The notes under the pieces: generated by a model | What the model saw: the letters and a program-made list of their open reading frames with translations, nothing else | Database searches by the model: none | What the model was told of the DNA's origin: nothing | Shown here: positions 11,787-21,547 of the stretch, piece by piece | Position numbering within the stretch: position 1 is the stretch's first letter | How the letters are laid out: each line of letters opens with the position of its first letter | Assembly: GCA_020091685.1 (NCBI GenBank) | Contig: CM034608.1 | Coordinates: forward strand, 1,075,967-1,139,966 | DNA: 64,000 nt | Source: Lutjanus erythropterus | Lineage: Eukaryota > Chordata > Actinopteri > Lutjaniformes > Lutjanidae | Reading direction: 5' to 3' | Made by a program: the position numbers and the translations under genes

Positions 11787-13728
11787 GTGTATAAATATAT
11801 ATATATATATCCGTGTGTACCTGTGGTACCCAGTTGTTATATAATGTATCCTCCAACTTAAACCTAAATCTACTGGTTTATTTAATTATATCCTATAAAA
11901 TAATGTATAAGTACCTACCTATTTTTTAAATTCTATTCTTAGTTTTATCATCATTATTATCACTTATCTTCTGCTGTTGCTGTTCTTTCTTTTTTGTTCT
12001 CAATATATATGTTAGATAATCTTCAAAAAAAATGCAAAAAAGGGGGAAAAAAGTAGTTTTGGCAAATTGGAAGTCATCACTATATTGTTTCCAATGATTC
12101 ATTTCCACTGAGAAACATGCTGTCTTCTCTTAAAAGCTGTGTCAGGTACTGCTGAGTGTGCAACAACAACTCACGTTCTCTAGTGATTCATCTAGAATGA
12201 TTGCTCCATAAGTAGGTACACCCATCTTATACTCCTTCCACTGTTCCAGGACTTTCTGCACATCCTCTCCATGAGGCAACAGAAACGGACAGTGTTGGAA
12301 GAGTTTGCAGCTGTCAAGGAAAATAAGGTCCACTCTAGACAAACAGAAGCACCTCAAGTGGCCATGAAAACCACACTGCCGGGGCCTCACTTAGAAAATT
12401 GTGTTACGGTGTGTTTAAGTCTGATTAATAAAAGATACTGAGTTTTAAAAAAAATTACATATGAAGTCTCTTAGAAGAAAATGTATAACTTAAGCACCTG
12501 TGATCTATAAATCTCATCTTAACTTAATGCAATGGTTCCCAAACGTTTTTTGGGATAGCGCTCTTTCAGAGGCCAAAAACATTTGCATCTCCATTTGAGG
12601 CCCCTGATGTTAGGTTTTATTAAAGATCACTGGAAGGATATCAGCTTTGGCAAAGTCTCTTATTCCACAGTGAGGAGCTCCTGGAGTGTTCTGCATGCAG
12701 AAGTCCAGGTAGAACCAGTGAGCCAGCTCAATCTGGAAGCACACCCGGATGGCGTTGTCCCTCTCCTCACTGGGGATGTGCAGGATGAACCGGCTGGAGA
12801 GACACAGGAGAGAGGTGGGATCAGGGCCAGATTAAGGCTCTGCAGGACCCTGTGACAAACACTGTGAACAGAACCTCAAAACACTACAGACACTCAGAAG
12901 TTTCCAGTGGCACAACGTAGGGACGCAGAGAAAGTACATGCAAATGTCCCCTGCTGGGTGTAACAATGCATTGATTTAAATCAATATCAATTCAATGTTC
13001 AACAATTAAATATTATCAATGCAAAGTGAAAATATTTATCTATATCGTCATCTTTAAGACTCACCTTTATTTTGAAATTCCAATAGCATGTCTGTGTCAC
13101 AAATGTCTGGAAGAATTCAGTCATAAAAACTGCTGAATCATAACTTAGTCCCTTTTAGTGAGCCGACATAAATGTAACTGTGTTAACTGGACAGATGGTA
13201 TGTCTGATATTAATCACAGACCCCTCAACTGAAATGAATTCAAATCGTATAGATAATGAAAATAATCGTTAGTTGCAGTCCTAAAAACACTATATTGGGC
13301 TAAACAGTTTCACCATATATTATACTGAGGTAATCCAAAAGTAATGGAAAGTAATCAAGTTACATTACTGTAATAATAAGATACTTGGATTACGTTACTG
13401 ACCACATTTTTAACAGGTTATCAGTGACTGCATCAGAAAATATTTTAAAGAAACCCTCCCAGTCCTTCATTTCATGCTGTATTATATGTGTTTGTCATGA
13501 CGGCATCATGAAACAAACACAACAGCTACACACACGGACATGCGCCGTACAGAGCGGCAGTTTCGGTTTAGCGCGAACAATTCTTTACTGACCAAAAACA
13601 CAGTACATTTACAGTTTTTATTAACGCACTTTAAAGCGTAACAAGAGCCGAACAGCGGCGGTAAAGTCCAGTTACCTGCAGAGGTCGTCCAGGACTCCGG
13701 AGGGGATCTCCACTCTTTTAGTTTCCAT
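5211..13728 (-). CDS. dcp2: mRNA-decapping enzyme 2 (complete coding region, 11 exons)
   Basis: DCP2 removes the m7G cap from mRNAs in 5'-3' decay, in the cytoplasm and P-bodies, with DCP1 and EDC partners. Coding exons read 13728-13676, 12793-12642, 12302-12175, 9982-9884, 9774-9622, 9535-9423, 8549-8448, 7087-6979, 6380-6291, 6127-6076 and 5314-5211, totalling 1155 nt and 384 residues (human 420). Residues about 1-95 form the helical regulatory domain. The Nudix box spans residues 129-151 with the full G-x5-E-x7-REV-x-EE-x-GF pattern, and catalytic E147 and E148 fall at the human numbering. Box B is encoded by exons 6-7, and the protein ends with the conserved KFDRDAIMK motif. All junctions are GT-AG except exon 2/3, which is AT-AC. 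Start chosen from METKRVEIP, which matches vertebrate DCP2. No frame breaks. The middle of the C-terminal tail is shorter than in mammals. Confidence 0.96.
6076..6127 (-). CDS. dcp2: dcp2 coding exon 10
   Basis: Encodes [17 protein letters not shown], matching human KKLHPRKLQDNFE. Acceptor CTACAG, donor GAG|GTATGG; leaves in phase 1. Confidence 0.9.
6291..6380 (-). CDS. dcp2: dcp2 coding exon 9
   Basis: Encodes 30 residues, [20 protein letters not shown] onward: basic and disordered, like the GKNQSMRGNGRKQYQDSP region of human DCP2. Acceptor CTGTAG, donor CAG|GTGAAA. Confidence 0.88.
6979..7087 (-). CDS. dcp2: dcp2 coding exon 8
   Basis: Encodes [20 protein letters not shown] and [17 protein letters not shown], aligning with human [21 protein letters not shown]. 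Low-complexity C-terminal tail. Acceptor TGTTAG, donor CAG|GTTAGA. Confidence 0.9.
8448..8549 (-). CDS. dcp2: dcp2 coding exon 7
   Basis: Encodes [20 protein letters not shown] and a short Ser/Thr/Asn-rich stretch, matching human RPLRDWLSRRFGDSSDSD. Acceptor TTACAG, donor CG|GTAAAA. Confidence 0.93.
8692..9297. mobile_element. Foldback element in dcp2 intron 6
   Basis: Starts AAAGGGACAATTCACCCCAA and ends in the reverse complement (TTGGGGTGAACTGTCCCTTT). Internal arms also pair: both contain GATATC, TCCAGATGGATA-like and AGACATCTCT/AGAGATGTCT blocks. A sister copy sits in cenpa (about 25.9-26.4 kb). It has no ORF, so it is a MITE. Confidence 0.7.
9423..9535 (-). CDS. dcp2: dcp2 coding exon 6
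   Basis: Encodes [20 protein letters not shown], then [17 protein letters not shown]. This is the end of the catalytic domain and the start of box B, which binds RNA. Acceptor TGTAG, donor AG|GTGGGT. Confidence 0.96.
9622..9774 (-). CDS. dcp2: dcp2 coding exon 5 (second half of Nudix box)
   Basis: Encodes [20 protein letters not shown] through [10 protein letters not shown]. It completes the Nudix motif with metal-binding E147 and E148. Acceptor TTCCAG, donor AGG|GTAGGG. Confidence 0.96.
9884..9982 (-). CDS. dcp2: dcp2 coding exon 4 (first half of Nudix box)
   Basis: Encodes [20 protein letters not shown] through APHDCAVRE. It holds the start of the Nudix motif. Acceptor TTCAG, donor GAA|GTGAGT, both phase 0. 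Confidence 0.96.
10032..10680. mobile_element. MITE with CAGTCCCTCCAGGATTTC inverted ends
   Basis: The left end CAGTCCCTCCAGGATTTCAC pairs with the reverse complement of the right end (GTGAAATCCTGGAGAGACTG). The next ~60 bp also pair imperfectly, including TGATTTCATGGCA / TGCCATGAAATCA. It lies in dcp2 intron 3. hAT-like ends, no transposase. Confidence 0.7.
11755..11810. repeat. (TG)n followed by (TA)n microsatellite
   Basis: A near-pure TG run passes into ATATATAT. It lies in dcp2 intron 3. Confidence 0.9.
12175..12302 (-). CDS. dcp2: dcp2 coding exon 3
   Basis: Enters in phase 1 (G|TC gives Val) and encodes [19 protein letters not shown] through [11 protein letters not shown]. It covers the hinge into the catalytic domain. 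The donor is GAGAAC|GTGAGT. Confidence 0.94.
12303..12641 (-). other. dcp2: U12-type AT-AC intron in dcp2 (339 bp)
   Basis: On the minus strand the intron begins ATATCCTTCC, 8 of 9 bases of the U12 AT-AC donor consensus. It carries TTCCTTGAC, a perfect match to the U12 branch-site consensus TTCCTTRAY, with the branch A at 12314. It ends in AC at 12304-12303, 11 nt after the branch A. There is no polypyrimidine tract. Splicing at these ends joins FAKA to VFQHCPFLL in frame, exactly colinear with human DCP2. No GT-AG pair that I could find gives that reading. Confidence 0.9.
12642..12793 (-). CDS. dcp2: dcp2 coding exon 2
   Basis: Encodes [20 protein letters not shown] and on to GIRDFAKA, the N-terminal regulatory domain that contacts DCP1. 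The acceptor is CTCCAG. The exon ends GCTG, followed directly by the U12-type donor ATATCCTT, so it leaves in phase 1. Confidence 0.93.
13676..13728 (-). CDS. dcp2: dcp2 coding exon 1
   Basis: Encodes [17 protein letters not shown] and two bases of the next codon. The donor reads TGCAG|GTAAC. The sequence upstream, to about 13.95 kb, would hold the 5' UTR and promoter; I see no TATA box there. Confidence 0.95.
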
Positions 13729-14080
13729 GTTGGCTGAAAACATCCCGAGTCTCACAGCAGCAGCTGAAGACCGATGAGGACAGAGGACAGGGAGCTAACA
13801 GGACAGCCGCATGCCCAACTCACAGACTCCACAGCTTCATGTTAGCTACACACAAGAAGTTAGTAGGAACCACAGATGTGGAATCAACTAATAACTCCTC
13901 TGTTCTTCCTCTTCTCTAGGAGCTGAACGGACTGTTGTTTTTCTTCTTCTTCGCGCTGTTTAATAGCAGTTGATGACCAACGTGTCAGCTGCTTTAGCGC
14001 CACCCTCTGTTCAGGAGCGGACCCATTCATCCAGTCTGCTCACTACTGCTGTGTAATCAGAGCTAGAGGTAACTCATTAC

Positions 14081-14850
14081 CAGTGGTGGAAAGAGTACTA
14101 AAAATCTGTACTCAAGTACAAGTACTGTTACATTGCTAAAATATTACTCAATTACAGGCTAGAAAAATACTTCAATAAAAGTACATAGTACTCATCTCTA
14201 AAACTACGCAGAATATTACTTTTGTTAACTGTTGATGTTTAATACATTATCAATAGCAGCTAATCAGTCAAAGAAGTTTCTGTATCTCCAAATCTTCATT
14301 CTGAATTTCTCCAAACGTCACAATTGATTCATTATTAAGTATTTATAAAATACAAGACGTGTTTTGTTTTGTTTTCTCTCATTTTCAGTTTTAGTTTTCT
14401 TATTCAACACATGCCTCCACCAGACAAAAAATGTTGAATGGGGTGCAGTTACTGACATTTATTCCATTTCATGGTTACAGTTTTAATTGATTAAATTCTC
14501 GGTGCTGATTAATCAATTAATGACTAATCATTGACATCCCTACTCCAAACCTGTGCTGCTGCACTGTTTAGTTTTTCATCCACATGTCCTGGTTTTCATT
14601 GGCTCGTTTGTGATCAGATCACCTGATTGGCTGCAAAAATGTAGATGAAAGGTTTGGATATTTATTCAACTTGTACTCAGTACTCTGTTATGATTTTGAA
14701 AGTAATTAAGTAGATTACATATTTTAATACATACTTAAGAATGAGTAAAAGTACAGACTTGAAAATCTACTCATAAAAGTACAAGTTCCCAAGATAACTA
14801 CTTAATTACAGTATAGTAACAGTAACTTGAGTATTTGTAATTAGTTACTT
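14081..14850. mobile_element. hAT-type non-autonomous element, right end lost
   Basis: Begins CAGTGGTGGAAAGAGTACTA and contains the AAGTACAAGTACTGTTAC motifs of this fish family. The right arm (AGTAACTTGAGTATTTGTAA) is present, but the terminal CCACTG is missing, so it is truncated. Sister copies are at 19441-20459 and 56599-57444. Confidence 0.7.
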
Positions 14851-15032
14851 AAAGGAGCAATAAGGCTTATAAACAAGGATAATACAAGAAAGCTTACCAA
14901 CAAACTGTTTATTAAATTATATCTGTTGAATTTCGTAATTACGAGATAAGGAAAGGTACCACATTGGCCACTGCTTCACTCAGAACCACTAACTGCACAT
15001 CTACGAAGATGTAATTAAATTCATATATATGT

Positions 15033-15431
15033 CTATGAGTAAATTAAAAACGTTTTGCCATGTGACGTCATTACCGTGGCAACAGAAAAGCTGACATGGC
15101 TGACATGCATGATTGAGTTGTTGTTATTGTTAAGGTGCCGTACAGTTCTCTGAGTCACTACCAAACCAGATCGGATGCATTTCAAATATATGAATTTGTA
15201 TCCATGAAGCATCCCGTGTTGGTTCAACTGCTCCTGCAGAAAGAGAGCAACATCCAGCACGTCAGACTGGGCTTTCTGCCTGAACAATCCTAACGACTTG
15301 AGATGCCTGCACAGTGTTGACATACTAATATTAATACCATCCTCATTTTTAAGAAACATCAGTATTTCCCAGTGTCTCAAACCGAGAAGGTAGTAATAGC
15401 AGATTAACTGCGATAGCGCCATCATTGCCAC
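15033..15431 (-). pseudogene. Integrase-core-type protein, N-terminal fragment
   Basis: An open frame of about 130 codons that starts at GTG or the nearby ATG. It resembles, from memory, the N-terminal part of the fish 'integrase core domain-containing' protein family: a helix-turn-helix-like stretch (GLRHWEILMFL, STLCRHLKSLGLFR), then DVLDVALFLQEQLNQHG and LHGYKFIYLKCIRSGLVVTQ. It stops being homologous after TVRHL, where an Asn run (AAC/AAT repeat) follows. The catalytic integrase core that should come next is absent. It is flanked by copies of the palindrome CGTAATTACG at about 14938 and 15475. Probably a dead end piece of a mobile element; homology not verified by search. Confidence 0.45.
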
Positions 15432-15804
15432 TGAAAGAGGATTTACAGACGTTTCCTTTTTCTTTATTTTATCCCGTAATTACGAGATAAGGTGTCTTTT
15501 TTTTTATCCAGTGAATGCAATGCGCTTCCATAATTTTCAACCATGGAATGTGTATATGTTGTTTTGGTTAGTGTACCGTGTGTTTTTAAACTGAATTACA
15601 TAATGATGTCCAATGGTAGAAAGAGTACTAAATATCCATGTATTAAGTGAGTATTAAATAACCATGACTACATTTGTAATCGGTTCAATTGATCATTAAC
15701 ACCCTCACTCCAAATGTGTGCTACTGAAGCAGTTTTCCAACGTCCTGGTTTTTACTGGCCCATTTGCAATAGGATCATCTGATTGGCTGATAAAAGAAAG
15801 GTTC

Positions 15805-16249
15805 TGTTATGGTTTGGAAATTTTGTTGGTCACTTCCTGTTTTATTTTGTAGTCTTGGTTCTCCCTCATGTGTCTAGTCTTTACTTCCTGTCTTTGTTCT
15901 TTTCCCATTCTTTTTGATTGTCATGTGTTTCACCTGTTTGCCCACCTGTGTCTCATCAATTCTGTCTATTTAGTCCCTGTGTTTTTCTGTGTCTTTGTGA
16001 GTTCATTGTTGTCTTTTGTGTTGAGGTCCTGAGCCCTGTCAGTGTTTCTTTGTGTTTTTGGATTTTTCAACCTTGTCTGGGAATTCTGCAACTTTAGTTT
16101 TGTGTTTTGGACACCCACATCATTCTCGTAAGCCTGAGCTTTTGTTTCTTTTTGTTTGTAATTAAATCACTTTGAACACTGCCCCCTCCATTCCAGTCTG
16201 CATTTTTGTGTCCACTCTTTGTTAACTTATTTACTCAGCACTCATAACA
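15805..16249 (+). mobile_element. Gypsy-type long terminal repeat
   Basis: A 445-bp block bounded by perfect inverted ends TGTTATG...CATAACA. It is T/C-rich and carries an internal AATTAAATCA polyadenylation-like site. It is directly followed by a short leader and an ATG opening MDPADFSVMEELKKV, a gag-like start. The 3' LTR is not seen in this window. Confidence 0.65.
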
Positions 16250-16265
16250 GTACGAACTCACCAAA

Positions 16266-17073
16266 ATGGACCCAGCAGACTTTTCAGTCATGGAGGAACT
16301 GAAAAAAGTGTGCTTAGAATTTGATCAGTTGCACTCAGCCATCCAAGGTTGTTAGTTTTTCCTCTTATTACTCGAAACCTGGCAGTGATTGCTAACCTAA
16401 AGAAAGACTTACAGGCCGATTTTAATTCCACAAGCAATCCTGATTCTGAGCTTTGCATAGACTCTTTAAGCCACTAGCCACCTGCTCAGCCTGCTAGCCA
16501 TCGACCTACAGGGCCCCAGCCTGTTAGCTTGAAGCCTGCTTCTCTGCCAGCTAGTTCTCTGGCTGCTCCTGCCCCAGAGTCATCATCTGAGAGGCCCCCC
16601 AGACGCAAGCGTGGCTGTCGCTGACGTCATGCCTCTCAGCTGTCCAGTGTTCCAGAGCCTCAGCTGCCCAGCGCCATGGAGGTTTCGCTGCCCAGTAACC
16701 CAGCCTTCATCTCCCCTGTTCCAGTGGGGCCACCGCCACCATCACCTGTTCCAGTGGGGCTGGTGCCGCCACCACTTCCTGTCCCGGTGGGGCCGCCACC
16801 ACTTCCTGTCCTGGTCGGGCCGCCGCTGCCATCTCCTGTTCTGGCTGGGTTGCCATCGCCATCTCCTGTCCCGGTTGGGCCGCAACCATCTCCTGTTCAG
16901 CCTAGGCCGCAGCCACTTCCTGTTCTAGTGGGGCCGTCGCCGCTGCCACCACTTCACCACTGCTCACAGGAGGACACAGATGTCACCAATGTCAAGATAC
17001 AAAAACTCAAATTACAAAGAGGATACCACCCAAAGTGCAGCACCCTGAGACTCTACAAGCAACGAAAAGAGTG
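16266..17073 (+). pseudogene. Broken gag-like region with proline-rich repeats
   Basis: The ATG at 16266 reads 29 codons, ending in TAG at 16353. After frame breaks, 16676-17071 encodes imperfect repeats of about ten residues (PVPVGPPPPSP, PLPVLVGPP and similar). It then passes into a short basic tail. Position just after the LTR and proline-rich composition suit a Gypsy gag remnant. No zinc knuckle, protease or polymerase follows. Confidence 0.5.
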
Positions 17074-18040
17074 AAGGTGAGGATTAGTGAGTCAGAGTCA
17101 GGATCCAGAATGAAAAGAAAATATCATTGAAGACCAAGCCCCTCCACAGGATGTATCATTAGCTGATAGAGGAAGTGGCCAACAGTAAGAAATGCTACCA
17201 GTGATTGAAAAGGCCGGCCAGAAGGGCATCACAAAGGCTCTGATCATGAGCAGTATAATTCCCTCGAAGCACAGGCAGACACAAGTGGCTTTCTTGTTAC
17301 TGGTTTATTTGGTCTCCTTGTTCCCAAATCCACTGTGAAAACTAAAGACATTATCAAGAAAATAAAAGTTAGAGTAAGTCAAATTAAACAGAAAAAACAA
17401 CAGTAAAATCACATTTTACAAAGTAAAATATTGACAGTAAAACCAAATACCTTGTTGGCTGCATGCTGCTGCAAAAAAGGGAATTACAAATAACACTGAT
17501 TCACCTGCAGAAAGGTGTTCGACTGGTAGCTCACTGATGCTGTTGTCCAATAGCTCCAGCCACGCAAGAGCAGCCAAAAAGAATCACAAGCAACTTCAAA
17601 ATAAATGCACTGATACTTCACAAAATAAAACAATAATTAAAGGAAAAATACAACTTAAATTAAGTCTTAACATTATATTTTGTAGAAAAAATCAAATTAT
17701 ACAAATTATATAGACTATAATGTCAACAATTACAAGCAGGCCCTAAGAACCAGAGCCATAGAAGCAGGGGTTAGCCACAGCAGACAGGACCCGGGGTGCA
17801 GGCTGTGCAAAGATGCCCCTGAGACAGTCCATCACATAGTACCAGTTTTCAGTGAGGAAACACACTATTCTGTCTCTACTTGGTGTCTCTCCTGAAAGAC
17901 TACTTTCTGTCTTTCCACTTTAGCATATTTCCCTCCCACAAGTTGACCACCTTCACTCTCACCTCTCTAGGTTTTGGTATCTATTTCCCTCTGTGAGCAC
18001 TGACCTAAGATCCTCCTGCCTTGTCAGTTGTCCCAGGTGA
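17074..18040. other. No gene recognised
   Basis: AT-rich intergenic DNA without convincing coding potential or strong repeats. A short block from 18060 shares AGCTTTTCAGGC with a dispersed repeat near 62.6 kb. Confidence 0.4.
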
Positions 18041-18109
18041 CTGAGGGTGCAGATCAGGACAGAAGTTTGTCAGCCTTTGGCCTTTTCGGGCTCAGCTTTT
18101 CAGGCCCGA

Positions 18110-18700
18110 TTAAAATTCTAATCTGTAGGTGCATTAAGCAGCTCCTTCAGCAGCAGACTGCTGCACCCACAGTGCAAGGAGTACTACTGCAGGTCCTTCA
18201 TCCCAACAGCTGTGAGACTCTTTAACACCAGCATGTCTTAATGTAGCACTGTTATATGTCTATTACATTACTCATCATTTACAACATCAGCATACTACTT
18301 CGCACTACTCTCTGTTTTTCTGGTGGATACCATACTTGCTAATACTTATACATACTGCCTTACAATATGACATAACATAAACTCATAAACATACTGTAAC
18401 TCTTTCATGTCTTAAATGCTCAATTACCTTTTGCAATATATTGAATTTTCACATTTTTTGTGTTAAATAATTTCCTGTGCAATATATATTTTTCTGTAAA
18501 TCATGTGATATTTTTGCTCCTAGTTTCTGAATTCCAATCTGCCTTTACAAGGCAACAATACATACATTTTTCTCATTATTATAGTGCTACACTCAATGTG
18601 TGTAGTATAATTTGTGTGCAATTATCCTGCAGTTATCCATATATCTGTCCATACATCCAAATATTTTGATGTATCTGTATAAGTGAAAGGTGTATATAAT
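18110..18700 (+). mobile_element. LINE 3' end (C-terminal reverse-transcriptase tail and 3' UTR)
   Basis: The stretch around 18130-18235 resembles the end of Rex1/L2-type LINE ORF2: a CTGCACCCACAGTGCAAGGA-like block, then codons for PNSCETL and a stop. AT-rich 3' UTR follows. The probable terminal part, with GTGGGATCAATAAAGTTTAT and TCTTA repeats, lies at 20900-20985, past the Tc1/hAT insertion. Only the last part of the element remains. Confidence 0.5.
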
Positions 18701-18742
18701 CTTGTGTGTACACCGATCAGGCATGACATTATGACCACCTGC

Positions 18743-19258
18743 CTAATATTGTGTTGGTCTCCCTTTTGCTGTCAAAACAGCCCTAACCCGGTAAGGCATG
18801 GACTCCACTAGAGCCCTGAAAGTGTGCTGTGGTATCTGGCACCAAGATGTTAGCAGCAGATCCTTTAAGTCTTGTAAGTTGCGAGGTGGGGCCTCCATTG
18901 ATCGGACTTGTTTGTCCAGCACATCCCACAGATGCTCGATTGGATTGAGATCTGGGGAATTTGGAGGCCAAGTCAACACCTCAAACTCATTGTTGTGCTC
19001 CTCAAACCATTCCTGAACCATTTTTGCTTTGTGGCATGGCGCATTATCCTGCTGAAAGAGGCCACAGCCATCAGGGAATACTGTTTCCATGAAAGGGTGT
19101 ACATGGTCTGCAACAATGCTTAGGTAGGTGGTACGTGTCAAAGTAAAGAACATTGCCCAAAGCATCACACTACCTCCACAGGCTTGCCTTCTTCCCATAG
19201 TGCATCCTGGTGCCATGTGTTCCCCAGGTAAGCGATGCACACGCACCCGGCCATCCAT
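18743..19258 (-). pseudogene. Tc1 transposase C-terminal half
   Basis: 171 open codons, from MDGRVRVHRLPGEHMAPGCT to a stop after RPTQY. It carries the DNAPCH and PDLNPIEHLWD catalytic motifs. The family normally has about a dozen more residues between AMF and TLTRTTYL. Upstream, the frame is broken by stops before the hAT insertion. Confidence 0.9.
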
Positions 19259-19440
19259 GTGATGTAAAAGAAAACGGATTCATCAGACCAGGCCACCTTC
19301 TTCCATTGCTCTGTGGTCCAGTTCTGATGCTCACATGCTCATTGTTGGTGCTTTTGGAGTTGCACAGGGGTCAGGATGGACACCCTGACTGGTCTGCAGC
19401 TGTGCAGCCCCATATGCAATAAACTGTGATGCACTGTGTA

Positions 19441-20459
19441 CAGTGGTGGACAAAGTACTCAACCCCAGTACTTGAGTCAAAGTATAGATACTCCTGGTCA
19501 AATATTACTCAACTACAAGTGAAAGTTGCTCAGCCAAAATTTTACTTGAGTTAAAGTACTAGAGTACTCGGTTTTAAAAATACTTAAGTATTCAGAAGTA
19601 CATGTTTTTTAATAATACTTAAGTATTCAAAAGTACAAATTACAAAGTACATTTTCTAATATCAATACATGCTGTATTGTTTTCATGATGCATTTACAGA
19701 AGCTTGTAACTCTCTGAAACCATCTAATGATGCACTGATGCTTGTAGAACCACTCTGCTACACAAAGTCTATAGAAACACCTATAAAAACTTCAGCATAG
19801 AAATACAATCAAAAACTAAAAGGACAGCTATTGTCATTTTCTGATGCAACTGTATTAAAATCATATCATAAAATTTGATTGAAGCCAACTGTAAGGAGTT
19901 CTCCAAGTTAAATAACTGAGATTTCTTTCTGTCTTCAGAGGCAGTATATACATGAATTATGTGGTATTTTTCACCCTGATAAAAACAATCCAACTTTAAA
20001 AGCTACCTGGAATAATGAATAATTATAATAACATCTTGAGATTTAATTTTGTCTTTCTCCTGCCATCACCATTACCGCTTTTTGTTTGAATGACAGAGGG
20101 AGAGCTTGCTTGTTCTTGTTACAGAGAGCGCATGGATGATGTATTTCCACTTTTACATCAATCCCATTTGAGAGGAGCTACTGTGATTGGTTTCCTTTTG
20201 TGAGGAACACAGCATGTGACCAACTGCATTTTAGAAAAGAAAAAAACACCAACAGCTGACTTCAAAGCTCAGGCGAAAAGTAACAACAACCTTCCTACAA
20301 ATGTAGTGGAGTCAAAAGTACAATATTTGTCTTTGAAATGTAGTGGAGTGAAAGTCAGAAGTTTCCAAAAAAACAAATACTCAAGTAAAGTACAGATACT
20401 CAAAAAATGTACTTAAGTACAGTACTCAAGTAAATGTACTTCACTACTGTCCACCACTG
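19441..20459. mobile_element. hAT element inserted in Tc1, with perfect 8-bp target duplication
   Basis: Ends CAGTGGTGGACAAAGTACTC and, inverted, AGTACTTGAGTACTG...CCACCACTG. ACTGTGTA flanks both sides exactly (19433-19440 and 20460-20467), the 8-bp duplication expected of hAT transposition. The 1019-bp inside encodes no transposase, so it is non-autonomous. Confidence 0.95.
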
Positions 20460-20899
20460 ACTGTGTATTCTGACACCTTTCTATTAGAACCAGCATTAAG
20501 TTCTTCAGCAATGTGAGCAACAGTAGCTCATCTGTTGGATTGGCCCACACGTGCCAGCCTTCACTCCCCACGAGCCTTGGCTGGCCATGACCCTGTCACC
20601 GGTTCACCACTGTTCCTTCTTTGGACCACTTTTGATAGATACTGACCACTGCAGACCAGGAACACCCCACAAGAGCTGCAGTTTTGTTCTGACCCAGTCG
20701 TCTAGCCATCACAATTTGGCCCTTGTCAAACTTGCTCAAATCCTTACGCTTGCCCATTTTTCCTGCTTCTAACACATCAACTTTGAGGACAATAGGATAG
20801 GAATAAGACAATAGAATACATATAAACACACACACACAGTACATTTTTTTTCCTTCTAATTTATCTTTATTTTAGTATTCTATGGTCACTCACCTCTTT

Positions 20900-20990
20900 T
20901 TTGTACCTGTTCTTGGTGAGATGCTGTAATGTGATTTTTAGCGGTGTGGGATCAATAAAGTTTATCTTATCTTATCTGATTATCCACCTA
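20900..20990 (+). mobile_element. LINE 3' terminus with TCTTA repeats
   Basis: GTGTGGGATCAATAAAGTTT followed by TATCTTATCTTATCT, the tail form of Rex1/L2-type fish LINEs. It may be the end of the element seen at 18110-18700, split by the Tc1 insertion. Confidence 0.5.
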
Positions 20991-21142
20991 TCTGCACCCT
21001 GGGGACCAATTAAAACAAAAATCATTTCCCTCAATATGTCTGCACCAAACTGGCTTCTTCTTCCTCTTCTGGTAACATCACAAAGAGCTAAATTTTGCTT
21101 GCTCCAAATCAAAATAATAAGGTAAGAAAGACCAAAAATCTC

Positions 21143-21148
21143 TTTATT
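21143..21148 (-). terminator. Candidate cenpa polyadenylation signal
   Basis: AATAAA on the minus strand about 400 nt past the cenpa stop; no nearer canonical hexamer noticed. Confidence 0.5.
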
Positions 21149-21547
21149 AACAAAATTGGTTTACTTGAATGGGGAAAAATATGTACAATATATCAAATAT
21201 ACTATACAGCAATGATCACCCTAACACAGCAGCTGTTAAGTATACAAATGATTCAACAGTACAGAAAAATACAGCTGCCTGACAATGATTTCTCTTCTTT
21301 GTCTCAGTAGTGATATTTACAAGTCAAACTTTTTAAAGTGAACTGAAGTGAATTCAAAACACCTGAACTACAAATGTTACATTTTTATAAAACCTGACAT
21401 GCCAACACAAATGGCTAATGTTTTTTCTTAAAACGGTATTACAAATTCCTAAAATGTGAAACAATCAGAAAACAATTTAAACCAGTTATACAGGCACCTG
21501 AACCAGTCTAAGGCAATATTAACATATGCGAACATTCTGATTTGTTT

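Larger units (their letters stand above)
18709..20792 (-). mobile_element. Tc1-like transposon, broken and interrupted
   Basis: The left terminus is a TA dinucleotide followed by CACCGATCAGGCATGACATT, a known vertebrate Tc1 end. Minus-strand transposase pieces follow: an N-terminal helix-turn-helix part (about 20760-20600, [20 protein letters not shown]) and a C-terminal catalytic part (19258-18743) with FQQDNAPCH and SPDLNPIEHLW, the last two acidic positions of the DD34E triad. A hAT element occupies 19441-20459. Stops in the middle and a missing segment near AMFFTLTRT show the gene is dead. The right terminal repeat is lost near 20.79 kb. Confidence 0.9.

Noticed and set aside
12133..12800. 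GT-AG splicing between dcp2 exons 2 and 3 (for example a donor CCA|GTGATC and acceptor TTGACAG)
   Set aside because: It gives the wrong phase for [12 protein letters not shown] and adds unconserved residues; the AT-AC ends restore exact colinearity with human.
15033..15431. Intact transposase or integrase gene
   Set aside because: Only the N-terminal third is recognisable; the catalytic core is missing and an Asn repeat replaces it.
16611..16928. Overlapping open frames of 60-130 codons on both strands as separate genes
   Set aside because: All are products of one GC-rich tandem repeat behind an LTR.
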